From positions 1 through 54,769 of the forward strand of contig JAJCYM010000030.1 of the NCBI GenBank assembly GCA_029262895.1: a stretch of DNA of 54,769 bases. The letters are read 5' to 3'. This document shows, piece after piece, positions 44,451-53,974 of this stretch. The stretch's first letter is position 1. Every line of letters begins with the position of its first letter. Source of the stretch: Roseivirga sp. Lineage in GTDB: Bacteria; Bacteroidota; Bacteroidia; Cytophagales; Cyclobacteriaceae. The notes under the pieces were generated by a model, which saw only the letters and a program-made list of their open reading frames with translations, was not told the DNA's origin and searched no databases. The translations under genes were made by a program, and so were the position numbers.

Positions 44451-46829
44451 ATGTTTAGAAATCACTTAAAATCCATAATCAGAAGCCTCAAAAAGAACAG
44501 AGGCTATACGCTGATCAACATATCAGGGTTAGCCATCGGTTTTGCTGCTGCCATTCTGATTGCCATCTATGTGAATCAGGAATTCACCTATGACAAGCAT
44601 TATAAGAATCACGAACAAATTTACAGGCTAAGCGCCCGAAACTTTGCGTACTCGTCTATTGCACATTTGAACCTCCTAAAAGAAAAAGTGGCTGGGGTTG
44701 AAGCTACTGTGATGGTTCAACCTATAAGCAGTTCAACCTTGAAATATCAAAATTCAAGCTTTGTTGAAGAAGCCGTGTATTACAGCACCAAAGATTACCT
44801 AAAGGTTTTTGACCAGAAATTTGTTTATGGCAACCCTGAAACGGCATTTGATGCGCCTAATGCATTGCTGCTTAGTGCATCCATGTCCAAAAAGATATTT
44901 GGCAATCAAAACCCTATAGGAGAAATAATCGAAGTGAATTCTCAGTCAGCTTCAAATACTCATCAGGTGACTGGAGTTATTGAAGATTTACCCTTGAATA
45001 CACACCTCAGGTTTCAGGTGCTGGCCAAGATGCCGCAGGCCTTTGAGGATGATAACAAATCTACTTTTAACATGACTATTGGCTTCTCCTATTTCAAAAT
45101 GGAGACGACAATAGACGATCGGATTATACAGGATCAGTCGGATGAAGCATTTGCCAGGCGGAGCTATGAATTTGGTGAAAAGGATGTTGATTTCGAAACT
45201 TTTTTAGCTGCGAACAAACAGAATCAAATGTTGGTAATGAATCTTGCCGATGTTCATTTGAATTCAAATTTGTCATTTGAGGCTTCAGCAGCAGGCAACC
45301 TTCAGTACCTCTATATATTCCTCGCTATCGCTGTTTTTATTATTATTTTGGCCAGTATCAATTATGTTAATCTGGCAACCGCACAGGCCTCCAAGAGGGC
45401 CAAAGAAGTGGGGGTAAGAAAGGTGCTTGGCTCATTTAAACGAGACTTGGTGATTCGCTTTCTGACAGAATCTTTTTTGATCACTTTTGGTGCCGCAGTC
45501 ATCGGTTTAGGGTTGGCAGAAGGAGCACTAAACCTGATGTTCAGTATGGGATTTTCAAACTTTAATGTTGACGTTTATGACTACCCGTCTCTTGTGTTAG
45601 TCGTTTTGGTTATTGCCGCGGTCACTGGCATGTTGGCAGGAATCTACCCGGCTTTATTTCTTACTTCTTTCAAGCCATCAACTGTGCTCAAGGGAGATTA
45701 CCGAATGGGTAATCGCAGCAAGGCCTTTAGGAGCACCCTTGTCGTTTTCCAGTTTGTGGTTTCTCTTTCTCTGGCCATTTTCTCGGTCTTTGTTTATCAG
45801 CAATTGAATTACGGTTTGAGTAAGGATTTGGGCTTTACTAAAGAAGGTGTCTTGGTGATTGAGAATAATAAATCACAGATTGATGAAGACACGGAGGCTT
45901 TCAAGAATGAACTACTTCAATTACCGGCTGTGCAAAATATTTCATCCAATCGTTTTAGTATGATTGGCAGCCTGGCGCTTGCCGGGCTGCTGGAAATTGG
46001 TGGAGAAGAAACCTTTCATCGAGTGCAGTATAAATTGGTCGATGCAGAATTTGCGCCTACCATGGGTATGACCTTTGTCGATGGGAGAAATTTTGATGAT
46101 GCCATTGATGAGGATAGGGAAACCATAATTGTTAATGAGACCTTCGCAAAAATATTGGGCACTGAACTCTATGAGAAGAATTTTAATGCTGGGTTTTTGG
46201 GCGAAAAAATGAATATAGTTGGTGTAGTCAAAGATTTTCATGCCGCAGACTTCAGTCAGGCGATTGCACCAACAGTTTTCTTTAAAGCAAATCGGAACAA
46301 TCAATTTAATATAAGGGTGCAATTGACAGAAGCAGGAAAGACATTAAATCAAATAAAGTCAACCTATGCTCAATTTACAGACGAGCCACTAGAATATTAT
46401 TTCTTCGATCAGAAGTTTAATCAACTCTTTGCATCTGAGAAGCGCATGAGTCAAATCATAACCGTATTCACCGGGTTGAGCCTGTTTGTAGCACTACTTG
46501 GTTTGATTGGATTGATTAGCTACAAATTGGATCAGCGTATCAAGGAAATTGGGATTCGAAAAGTCCTCGGAGCAAGTATTACCCAAATCCTGAGCATCTT
46601 TTCTAAGGAGATGGCAAGACTAATTGCCATCGCTATGCTGATTACGATTCCTGTTGGTTTTTACGCCACAAGCAAGTGGCTTGATGGCTTTGCTTATCAT
46701 ATAGATATCGCGCCTGTGCCCTTTCTTACAGTCGCTGTTTTAGGGTTGAGCATTACACTTTTGATTGTCTGTTTAAGAACGGTCAAAACAGCGTCAATGA
46801 ATCCGATTAGTGCTTTGAGAGATCAGTAA
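44451..46829 (+). CDS. FtsX/MacB-type permease, array gene 5
   Basis: A 792-residue double-module permease with a 13-base spacer upstream. It starts MFRNHLKSIIRSLKKNRGYTL and ends NPISALRDQ. Coupling sequences are RAKEVGVRKVLGS and IKEIGIRKVLGA. The first periplasmic domain is shorter at its beginning than in genes 1-4. In the second half, TM6-7 read LIGLISYKLDQR rather than the LYGLISFMANQK of genes 1, 2 and 4, so it marks the change from the first to the second subgroup. Confidence 0.9.
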   Translation: MFRNHLKSIIRSLKKNRGYTLINISGLAIGFAAAILIAIYVNQEFTYDKHYKNHEQIYRLSARNFAYSSIAHLNLLKEKVAGVEATVMVQPISSSTLKYQNSSFVEEAVYYSTKDYLKVFDQKFVYGNPETAFDAPNALLLSASMSKKIFGNQNPIGEIIEVNSQSASNTHQVTGVIEDLPLNTHLRFQVLAKMPQAFEDDNKSTFNMTIGFSYFKMETTIDDRIIQDQSDEAFARRSYEFGEKDVDFETFLAANKQNQMLVMNLADVHLNSNLSFEASAAGNLQYLYIFLAIAVFIIILASINYVNLATAQASKRAKEVGVRKVLGSFKRDLVIRFLTESFLITFGAAVIGLGLAEGALNLMFSMGFSNFNVDVYDYPSLVLVVLVIAAVTGMLAGIYPALFLTSFKPSTVLKGDYRMGNRSKAFRSTLVVFQFVVSLSLAIFSVFVYQQLNYGLSKDLGFTKEGVLVIENNKSQIDEDTEAFKNELLQLPAVQNISSNRFSMIGSLALAGLLEIGGEETFHRVQYKLVDAEFAPTMGMTFVDGRNFDDAIDEDRETIIVNETFAKILGTELYEKNFNAGFLGEKMNIVGVVKDFHAADFSQAIAPTVFFKANRNNQFNIRVQLTEAGKTLNQIKSTYAQFTDEPLEYYFFDQKFNQLFASEKRMSQIITVFTGLSLFVALLGLIGLISYKLDQRIKEIGIRKVLGASITQILSIFSKEMARLIAIAMLITIPVGFYATSKWLDGFAYHIDIAPVPFLTVAVLGLSITLLIVCLRTVKTASMNPISALRDQ

Positions 46830-46841
46830 AACCCAGAAACC

Positions 46842-49187
46842 GTGTTTAGAAATTATGTAACCCTAATATTAAGAAAATTTAAAACCGAGAGGTTCTTTAG
46901 TCTCCTGAACATTTTGGGATTATCGATAGGGGTTACTGCTTTCATTCTCATTGGTTCCTTTGTACAATACCATCTGAGTTTTGATGATTTTCATGTAGAT
47001 AAGGATCGCATTCAAATGATGACCTCCCGATCTCAAAATCAATATGGAGAAAGATTGTCTGGCTATTCAAACTTAGTTATTGGTGATTTAATTAAAGAGA
47101 GTATTCCTGGTGTGGAAGTGTATCAGACTATAGGAGCAGGAGAATCTTTAATTAGCGCAAATGGGAATTCCTTTTATGAAGAAGAAGTCATCTATTCAGA
47201 TCCATCATTATTTTCATTTTTTAGTTTCGGGATGATTGAAGGTAACCCGAGACAAGCACTGTCAGATCAAAATCGGGTTATCATTACTGAAAGAATTGCT
47301 AAGCGATTGTTTGGCTCTAAAAATGCAATTGGAGAAGAATTAAAAATTGAAAAAAAGACATATTTAATTGCAGCGATTGCTCAAAACCCACCTGAGAATA
47401 GCCACATCACCTTTGGAGTTGTTCTTCCATGGATTGAATATGATAGGACAAGCCCTGATTTTTGGAGAAAGAATTGTCTGAATTATTTAAAGTTCGACAA
47501 GAATTTGGAAATGGCATCCTCTCAAAGAGCTATTACGGAATTATTAGAGAATAAAATACCTCAACATCTGGAAGGCCGCGATATTGGATATACTGCTTTA
47601 AAAGACATCCATCTTAATGGTGAACTAGAGGCCAGCCTCAAGCCGAGTTTGGACAAAAGGTATGTCTATCTATTCATGACGATAGCCATTTTTTTATTGA
47701 TGATTGCTTCTTTCAACTATGTGAATTTAGCAACAGCATTATCTGTTAAACGAGCCAAGGAAGTTGGACTTAGAAAGACTTTAGGGGCATCTCGGGGGCA
47801 GATAGTCAATTATTACTTGACAGAATCACTGCTGATAACTTTTGTGGCTGTGGTTTTGGCCTTTGCCATTGCAGAAAGGATGCTTCCAATTTTCAATGAT
47901 TTTCTTAAGATCAATCTTGAACTTCACTACTTCAGTTCTCAATTTTTCATTTTGACAATTGGCTTGTCTTTGCTACTCGGTATCATGTCAGGTATTTACC
48001 CTGCATTTTATTTGTCACGATTCTCACCACTTAATGCCTTTAGAGGAGGCAAAGACATAAAGAGTAAAGGTAGATTCAAAAAGGTGGCAGTGATTAGCCA
48101 ATTTTTCATAACTCAATCCTTGATCATTGGGACTATAATTATTCAAAGTCAACTCAACTACCTTCAAACTAAAGATTTGGGGTATGAAAGAGAACAACTT
48201 CTTTACTTAAATACTCACGGTGAGATTCGGGGAAAGGGAGAACTGATGAAGGCTGAACTACTTACGATTTCAGGTGTAAATGATGTTTCAATGAGCTTTG
48301 GAATTCTTGATCATAGTTCAACTCTTGTTATTCCTATAAGTGCAGTTGAGGATAATGAAAACTTGGACGGGTATTCACACTTGATACTTCAGAATATTGG
48401 TGCTGATAAGGATTTTGTACAGGCAATGGGTATGAAGATTATTGCTGGAAATAATTTTGATCAATTAGAGTTCTCGAATAATAAACGCAAAGTTTTAATA
48501 ACTGAAACAACAGTGAGAAAATTAGGATGGGAGGAACCTCTCGGAAAGTCTATCAGTGGTATGATGGTAATAGGTGTTGTTAAGGATTTTCATTACAAAT
48601 CTTTGAAAGATGAATTGTTTCCAACGGTTATACAATTTCGTTCTAGTGCATCCACTTATGCTAACCTTAAAATATCATCAGCAAATACAAAGGAAGTACT
48701 TAAACAAATAGGAGCAGTTTGGGATCAATTTATTCCGGAAAGACCTTTTGAATATGAATTCTATGATGATAAATATGACAAGTATTACAGGTCTGAAAGT
48801 AGATTAGCTACGCTCTTTTACATTTTTGCGGGGCTGTCAATTACTATTTCTCTGCTAGGTTTGGTTGGACTTTCCACGTTCTCTGTTCAGCAAAGAATGA
48901 ATGAAATTAGCATTCGAAAAGTACTGGGAGCTACTTTCAAGAGCATTCTATTTATGCTGTCTAAAGGCTATCTTGGTTTGATTCTAATAGGTTTTGTCTT
49001 AGCAGTACCAATTCTATATTACTTTATGAATCAGTGGCTTGATAACTTCAAATATAGGATCGAATTGAGTCCCACAGTTTTTGTGTTGGCGATTGTCCTG
49101 ACGCTCGCCTTTACCATGTCAACAGTGGTATTTAGAAGTTGGAGAATAGCAAAGCAAAATCCAGTAGACACATTAAGAAATGATTAA
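46842..49187 (+). CDS. FtsX/MacB-type permease, array gene 6 (GTG start)
   Basis: A 781-residue double-module permease. It begins with GTG at 46842, read as MFRNYVTLILRKFKTERFFSL, aligned with the family start. It ends NPVDTLRND. Coupling sequences are RAKEVGLRKTLGA (Thr where the others have Val) and MNEISIRKVLGA, which lacks the usual KEIG. By eye its base composition is more AT-rich than the flanking genes. It pairs with gene 7 in sequence (SGIYPAFYLSRFSPLNAF versus AGYYPAFRLSKLSPTNAI) and the spacers before both contain aaaacccaga. Confidence 0.88.
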   Translation: MFRNYVTLILRKFKTERFFSLLNILGLSIGVTAFILIGSFVQYHLSFDDFHVDKDRIQMMTSRSQNQYGERLSGYSNLVIGDLIKESIPGVEVYQTIGAGESLISANGNSFYEEEVIYSDPSLFSFFSFGMIEGNPRQALSDQNRVIITERIAKRLFGSKNAIGEELKIEKKTYLIAAIAQNPPENSHITFGVVLPWIEYDRTSPDFWRKNCLNYLKFDKNLEMASSQRAITELLENKIPQHLEGRDIGYTALKDIHLNGELEASLKPSLDKRYVYLFMTIAIFLLMIASFNYVNLATALSVKRAKEVGLRKTLGASRGQIVNYYLTESLLITFVAVVLAFAIAERMLPIFNDFLKINLELHYFSSQFFILTIGLSLLLGIMSGIYPAFYLSRFSPLNAFRGGKDIKSKGRFKKVAVISQFFITQSLIIGTIIIQSQLNYLQTKDLGYEREQLLYLNTHGEIRGKGELMKAELLTISGVNDVSMSFGILDHSSTLVIPISAVEDNENLDGYSHLILQNIGADKDFVQAMGMKIIAGNNFDQLEFSNNKRKVLITETTVRKLGWEEPLGKSISGMMVIGVVKDFHYKSLKDELFPTVIQFRSSASTYANLKISSANTKEVLKQIGAVWDQFIPERPFEYEFYDDKYDKYYRSESRLATLFYIFAGLSITISLLGLVGLSTFSVQQRMNEISIRKVLGATFKSILFMLSKGYLGLILIGFVLAVPILYYFMNQWLDNFKYRIELSPTVFVLAIVLTLAFTMSTVVFRSWRIAKQNPVDTLRND

Positions 49188-49206
49188 GCGCTAAAACCCA
49201 GAGACT

Positions 49207-51609
49207 ATGTGGACAAACTATTTTAAACTGGCTGTTAGACGAATGAAAAGAGAAAAGCTCTTTTCAGTTTTGAATATTTCAGGTTTGACCATAGGCGTAA
49301 CTGCCTTCATTTTAATCTCTCTCTATGTTCGTTATGAATTGAGTTTTGATAAGTTTCACAGCAAGGGAAAACAGATATATGCACTGACACAGCATGTACA
49401 GTCTTTGAACGGGGAAGCTTTTTGGGAGCGCTTTTCGGTGAAGGGAGCCTCAGTAATGCGGTCTAAGATTCCGGAACTGAAAATGATGACTCAAATCCGA
49501 ATCGATGACAACAACGATCTTGTGACAATCGGCCAGGAGAAGTTTTACGAAAGTAAAGTGCTTCAGACCGACAAGAACTTCCTCGAAGTTTTTGACTTTC
49601 AATTATTAGAGGGTAGCAATCAATTGGATGAGCCCTATAAATCAATCATTACTGAAAGCACTGTGACCAAGTATTTTGGTGCCGCTGATCCATTAGGTCA
49701 ATTACTAAAAATAGAAGATGAAGGAGAATTTGAAATAGTTGGAATAATAAAGAATCCTCCTGCAAATTCTCATATCAGTTTTAGTATCATCATTTCGAAC
49801 CACCATTTTGTCAATGCTAGAATAAACGATGCAGCATCACGCGATCAATGGGGTCCTGTGGCAAGCAATTTTGTGTTATTGCCGGAAGGAGTCGATATAG
49901 GCAGTGTGGAGGGCAAAATGGCGGAGGTTCAGCTAAGTGACTTTCCTGAATCCATGGCCACCAAGGCAGTTAATGGGGAAGTGGAGACGCAGATAGAGCT
50001 TTTTCCATTTTTGGACATCCATTTGAACTCAGGCTTTAGTTGGTCAATGAGCCCTGTGAATGACATCAGTTATATCTACCTGTTCTCATTTATAGGCATT
50101 CTCATACTGGCCATTGCCTGCTTTAACTATATCAATTTGGTAACCGCAAGATCCATAAAAAGAGCCAAGGAAATTGGCTTGAGAAAGGTGATTGGGGCAC
50201 AGCGCAAACAAATCATTTTGCAGCAAATGACCGAGGCTTTTGCCTTTACTTTTTTGTCGGTTTTTTTGGCCTTCGCCATTGCCGAACGATTGCTGCCATA
50301 TTATAGCAATTTAGTCGAACAGGATTTAGCGCTTACCTACGGCAGTGCTGAGTTTTTTGTATTCATTTTTGGGTTGAGTCTTGTTGTGGCTCTTCTGGCA
50401 GGTTACTACCCGGCCTTTCGGTTGAGTAAGCTCAGTCCTACAAATGCCATTAAAGGAGCCAGCTCTGGCAAGGGGAAATCAACCATGAGAAGAGGTCTCG
50501 TGCTCTTTCAATTTCTCATTGCACAGGCCTTGATTATCACAACTTTTGTCATTCAATATCAACTTCACTATCTGCAGACAAAGTCCTTAGGCTATGACAG
50601 GGAGCATGTATTGTACATTGATGCTAAAGAAGAACTTCAAGGGAAAAGGAAGGTTTTCCATTCAAATCTCAGTGCCATTCCGGGTGTGAAGTCCATTTCG
50701 TTTTCTAATAATATTTTGTCGTCAACGGGCTTGGCTTTTTTTAAGCTTAATGAAATAGAAGGATTTGAGGATGCTCCTGCCAGCGAGATGGTCATTGCTG
50801 ACCTCTGGCATATCGATAGCGCCTATACATCCACAATGGGTATGAAGATGCTCGTATACGGCACTTCTAATGCCGCCCTGGGGGAGGTAGAAAATCAAAT
50901 GATTATCACCGAGTCTACAACACGAAAGATGGGCTGGGAGAATGATGCCATAGGCAAGCAATTAGAATTATGGGGCAAGCTCAGGACTGTAGTAGGAGTT
51001 GTTGAAGATTTCCATAATGGGTCATTAAAGAATGAAATGCGGCCGGCCTTTATGCTTCTTGATAGTCGAACATGGATGTATGTGAGCATCAAAGTAGACG
51101 CTGCAGATGTTATGCAAACAATGGATGCAATCGAACAGGAATGGGCCGGTTTGGTTGATGGTATACCTTTGGAATTTCAGTTTTATGATGATTACTACAA
51201 TGCTCAATATGACAAGGAAATAAGGCTTGGAAGTATTTTTAATGTTTTTGCCACAATCGCTATTGGCATCTCAATTTTGGGTCTTATAGGCCTTACAACC
51301 TATTCTGCTGAACAGAGACTGAAGGAGTTTGGCATTAGAAAGGTACTTGGAGCAAGACTGTCACAACTGGTTTTTTTGCTGTCAAAAGAGTTTTTGGCCT
51401 TGATATTACTTTCTTTTCTGGTTGCCTGTCCAATTACATATTTTGTGATGAGCGATTGGTTGACAGCATTTGCTTACCGCATTGACATTGGTGCATTTAT
51501 CTACATTCTGGCTCTCGCAAGCGCGGCCATTATAGCCTTACTGGCAGTTGGCCTCCAATCTGCGAGAGTAGGGAGTCTCAATCCATCTGAAATCCTAAGA
51601 AACGAATAA
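49207..51609 (+). CDS. FtsX/MacB-type permease, array gene 7
   Basis: An 800-residue double-module permease with a 19-base spacer upstream, the longest in the array. It starts MWTNYFKLAVRRMKREKLFSV and ends NPSEILRNE. Coupling sequences are RAKEIGLRKVIGA and LKEFGIRKVLGA. It is closest to gene 6. The second TM group reads LIGLTTYSAEQR, like the lone permease at 17286-19811 (LFGLAAFSAEQR). Confidence 0.9.
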   Translation: MWTNYFKLAVRRMKREKLFSVLNISGLTIGVTAFILISLYVRYELSFDKFHSKGKQIYALTQHVQSLNGEAFWERFSVKGASVMRSKIPELKMMTQIRIDDNNDLVTIGQEKFYESKVLQTDKNFLEVFDFQLLEGSNQLDEPYKSIITESTVTKYFGAADPLGQLLKIEDEGEFEIVGIIKNPPANSHISFSIIISNHHFVNARINDAASRDQWGPVASNFVLLPEGVDIGSVEGKMAEVQLSDFPESMATKAVNGEVETQIELFPFLDIHLNSGFSWSMSPVNDISYIYLFSFIGILILAIACFNYINLVTARSIKRAKEIGLRKVIGAQRKQIILQQMTEAFAFTFLSVFLAFAIAERLLPYYSNLVEQDLALTYGSAEFFVFIFGLSLVVALLAGYYPAFRLSKLSPTNAIKGASSGKGKSTMRRGLVLFQFLIAQALIITTFVIQYQLHYLQTKSLGYDREHVLYIDAKEELQGKRKVFHSNLSAIPGVKSISFSNNILSSTGLAFFKLNEIEGFEDAPASEMVIADLWHIDSAYTSTMGMKMLVYGTSNAALGEVENQMIITESTTRKMGWENDAIGKQLELWGKLRTVVGVVEDFHNGSLKNEMRPAFMLLDSRTWMYVSIKVDAADVMQTMDAIEQEWAGLVDGIPLEFQFYDDYYNAQYDKEIRLGSIFNVFATIAIGISILGLIGLTTYSAEQRLKEFGIRKVLGARLSQLVFLLSKEFLALILLSFLVACPITYFVMSDWLTAFAYRIDIGAFIYILALASAAIIALLAVGLQSARVGSLNPSEILRNE

Positions 51610-51617
51610 GGAAGGTT

Positions 51618-53963
51618 ATGCTTAGAAATTACATTCTTGTTTTGGTTAGAAATATGCGTAAGCATTGGTCTTATACATTGATCAATATTATAGGCCTGGC
51701 TACGGGTATTGCATGTTTTGTATTGATTGCCCTTTTCGTTCGGGACGAACTTACATTTGATAAGTTCCATGAAAAGGGAGATAGAGTCTTCCGTATGTTG
51801 TCTAACGTGAAAAACATGGAAGGCACACTTCAGGTGCCCAACGCTTTGGCCGGTGTTTTGACAGAAAGATTTCCTGAAGTTGAAAGCGTAGTCCGCATGG
51901 ATTTTGCAAAGAAGGCCATTGAATATAAGGAAGAAGTAATATATGAGCAGGGCTTCTATTATGCAGACCCGAGCCTTTTTGATGTATTTGATTTCGACTT
52001 GGCCCAGGGAAACCCGAAAACCGCCTTGGATGCACCGAATAAGATAGTTTTGTCAGAAGAGATGGCAGAGAAGTATTTCCCTGATCAAAGCCCCATGGGT
52101 AATGTGCTGCGCTTTAGCAATGACTCTACAAGCTATCAGGTAACTGGGGTGCTGTCACCAATCCCCCAAAATTCCAGGTTTAATTTTAGCTTTATCACTC
52201 CTTTTTCTGGACTCCCGGATGCGCGATCTGGCAGAGATCAATGGGAGACACTCGATGCCACATATTATGTCCTTTTCAAGAATGAAAATCAGGATATTGA
52301 GGCTTTTTCAGATAAGGTAGTCTCTGTCTATAAAGAGCAAGAATTGGTCTACCTGCCTCTTATCGAATCTTTTGAAGGATTGTATTTGAACAGCGACTAC
52401 AGTTTCACACCAAGCAATGTAAACGGAGAGAGAAAGACGATCGTTACTTTTTCAATCATTGGAGTATTGATTTTAGTGCTGGCCTGCATCAATTACGTGA
52501 ATTTGACCACCGCCAAGATGACCGTAAGGGCTGGAGAGATCGGGGTGAGAAAGGTATTTGGAGCGGGCAGAAGGGACATCAGAATTCAGTTTTTATGCGA
52601 GACCATGGCCTATGTCTTGTTGGCGGTTATAATTTCATCTGGTTTGGTGGAATATTTCCTGCCCCACATCAACGAACTTACTAATAAGCAGATTACGCTT
52701 AACTATTGGAGTGATCCATGGATACTTCCATTCCTCATATTTCTGGTGCCATTTATTGCTTTTTTGGCCGGGTTCTACCCTTCAATGATCCTGTCAGTAC
52801 TAAAGCCGGTGCTCGTTTTGAAATCTAACACCACAGTCGGTGGAAAAATGTTGCTACGCAAGGCTTTGGTCACATTTCAGTTTGCTATTACGCTTATGCT
52901 GATCATCAGCACCATTATTATGAATAATCAGTTCAGACATTTTATGGATTTCAAGGGTGGCATTGACAAAGAGCATCTGGTGCGAGTTGGAAGTGGAAGC
53001 ATGGTTAGAGAAAAATTTGATCTGCTGAAAAATGAGTTTGAAAGAATCCCAGGAGTTGTGGATGTCATTGGAGGACCATTCGGTAGTTTAGGTGGGTTGT
53101 TTCCATTAAGGTCAGAGAACATTGAAGGTGGAAGCACTTATATAAACTTTTTAGCCGTTTCGACCAACTACCCTGAAGTCATGGGCCTGAAGTTAAAAGA
53201 AGGCAGGAATTTCTTGCCTGATAGTGAGTCAGATTTTTTGAATTCCGTTTTGATCAACGAAGCATTGGCCAAAGAGCTTGGCTGGGAAAATCCGGTGGGT
53301 ATGAAAGTAGAAACCGTGACAGACAATTTCAAAATATCAGAGCGTACAGTAATCGGTGTGCTGGAAGACTTTAGTTATAATGCCAAAAGACTGCCCGACA
53401 AGTTGGTGGTCCAGCCTTCAAAAAGATTTTATCAGATGTCTGCCAAGTTGCAAGGCACGAATTTAAATGAGACCATGGCTGCCATTCAGCAAGGGTGGGA
53501 GGAGATTAATCCGGGAGTACCTTTTGAGTCCCAATTCCTGGATGAACATATCCAAAATTTCTATGAAAGAGAGTCGAAGTTCAGTACTCTTTTTAATGCC
53601 TTTTCAACCTTGGCAATTTTGATTGCCATACTTGGCTTGGTTGGATTATCGGCTTATAATACCTCCAAAAGAGCCAAGGAAATTGGGGTCAGAAAAGTCC
53701 TTGGAGCATCTTTTATGGACATCATTAAAATCCTGAGCAAAGGCTATATCGGACTGGTGATTTTGGCATTCCTGATAGCGGTTCCCATCAGTTACTTCTT
53801 TGTCGACAATTGGATGAAAGACTTTGCTAATCGAATTTCTATTGGCGTTTCCCATTACGCACTGGGAGTGATTATATCACTTTTAGTGGTGTCAATATCT
53901 ATTGGTTATCAGTCGATTAAAGCGGCCAGAATCAATCCTGTAAATCTTTTAAGAAACGAATAA
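51618..53963 (+). CDS. FtsX/MacB-type permease, array gene 8
   Basis: A 781-residue double-module permease, 8 bases after gene 7. It starts MLRNYILVLVRNMRKHWSYTL and ends NPVNLLRNE. The first coupling sequence is unusual, VRAGEIGVRKVFGAGRRD, while the second is standard (AKEIGVRKVLGA). The first-half divergence may alter how this half meets an ATPase. The second periplasmic domain contains GGPFGSLGG, not seen in the others. Confidence 0.9.
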   Translation: MLRNYILVLVRNMRKHWSYTLINIIGLATGIACFVLIALFVRDELTFDKFHEKGDRVFRMLSNVKNMEGTLQVPNALAGVLTERFPEVESVVRMDFAKKAIEYKEEVIYEQGFYYADPSLFDVFDFDLAQGNPKTALDAPNKIVLSEEMAEKYFPDQSPMGNVLRFSNDSTSYQVTGVLSPIPQNSRFNFSFITPFSGLPDARSGRDQWETLDATYYVLFKNENQDIEAFSDKVVSVYKEQELVYLPLIESFEGLYLNSDYSFTPSNVNGERKTIVTFSIIGVLILVLACINYVNLTTAKMTVRAGEIGVRKVFGAGRRDIRIQFLCETMAYVLLAVIISSGLVEYFLPHINELTNKQITLNYWSDPWILPFLIFLVPFIAFLAGFYPSMILSVLKPVLVLKSNTTVGGKMLLRKALVTFQFAITLMLIISTIIMNNQFRHFMDFKGGIDKEHLVRVGSGSMVREKFDLLKNEFERIPGVVDVIGGPFGSLGGLFPLRSENIEGGSTYINFLAVSTNYPEVMGLKLKEGRNFLPDSESDFLNSVLINEALAKELGWENPVGMKVETVTDNFKISERTVIGVLEDFSYNAKRLPDKLVVQPSKRFYQMSAKLQGTNLNETMAAIQQGWEEINPGVPFESQFLDEHIQNFYERESKFSTLFNAFSTLAILIAILGLVGLSAYNTSKRAKEIGVRKVLGASFMDIIKILSKGYIGLVILAFLIAVPISYFFVDNWMKDFANRISIGVSHYALGVIISLLVVSISIGYQSIKAARINPVNLLRNE

Positions 53964-53974
53964 ACTCAAAGGTC

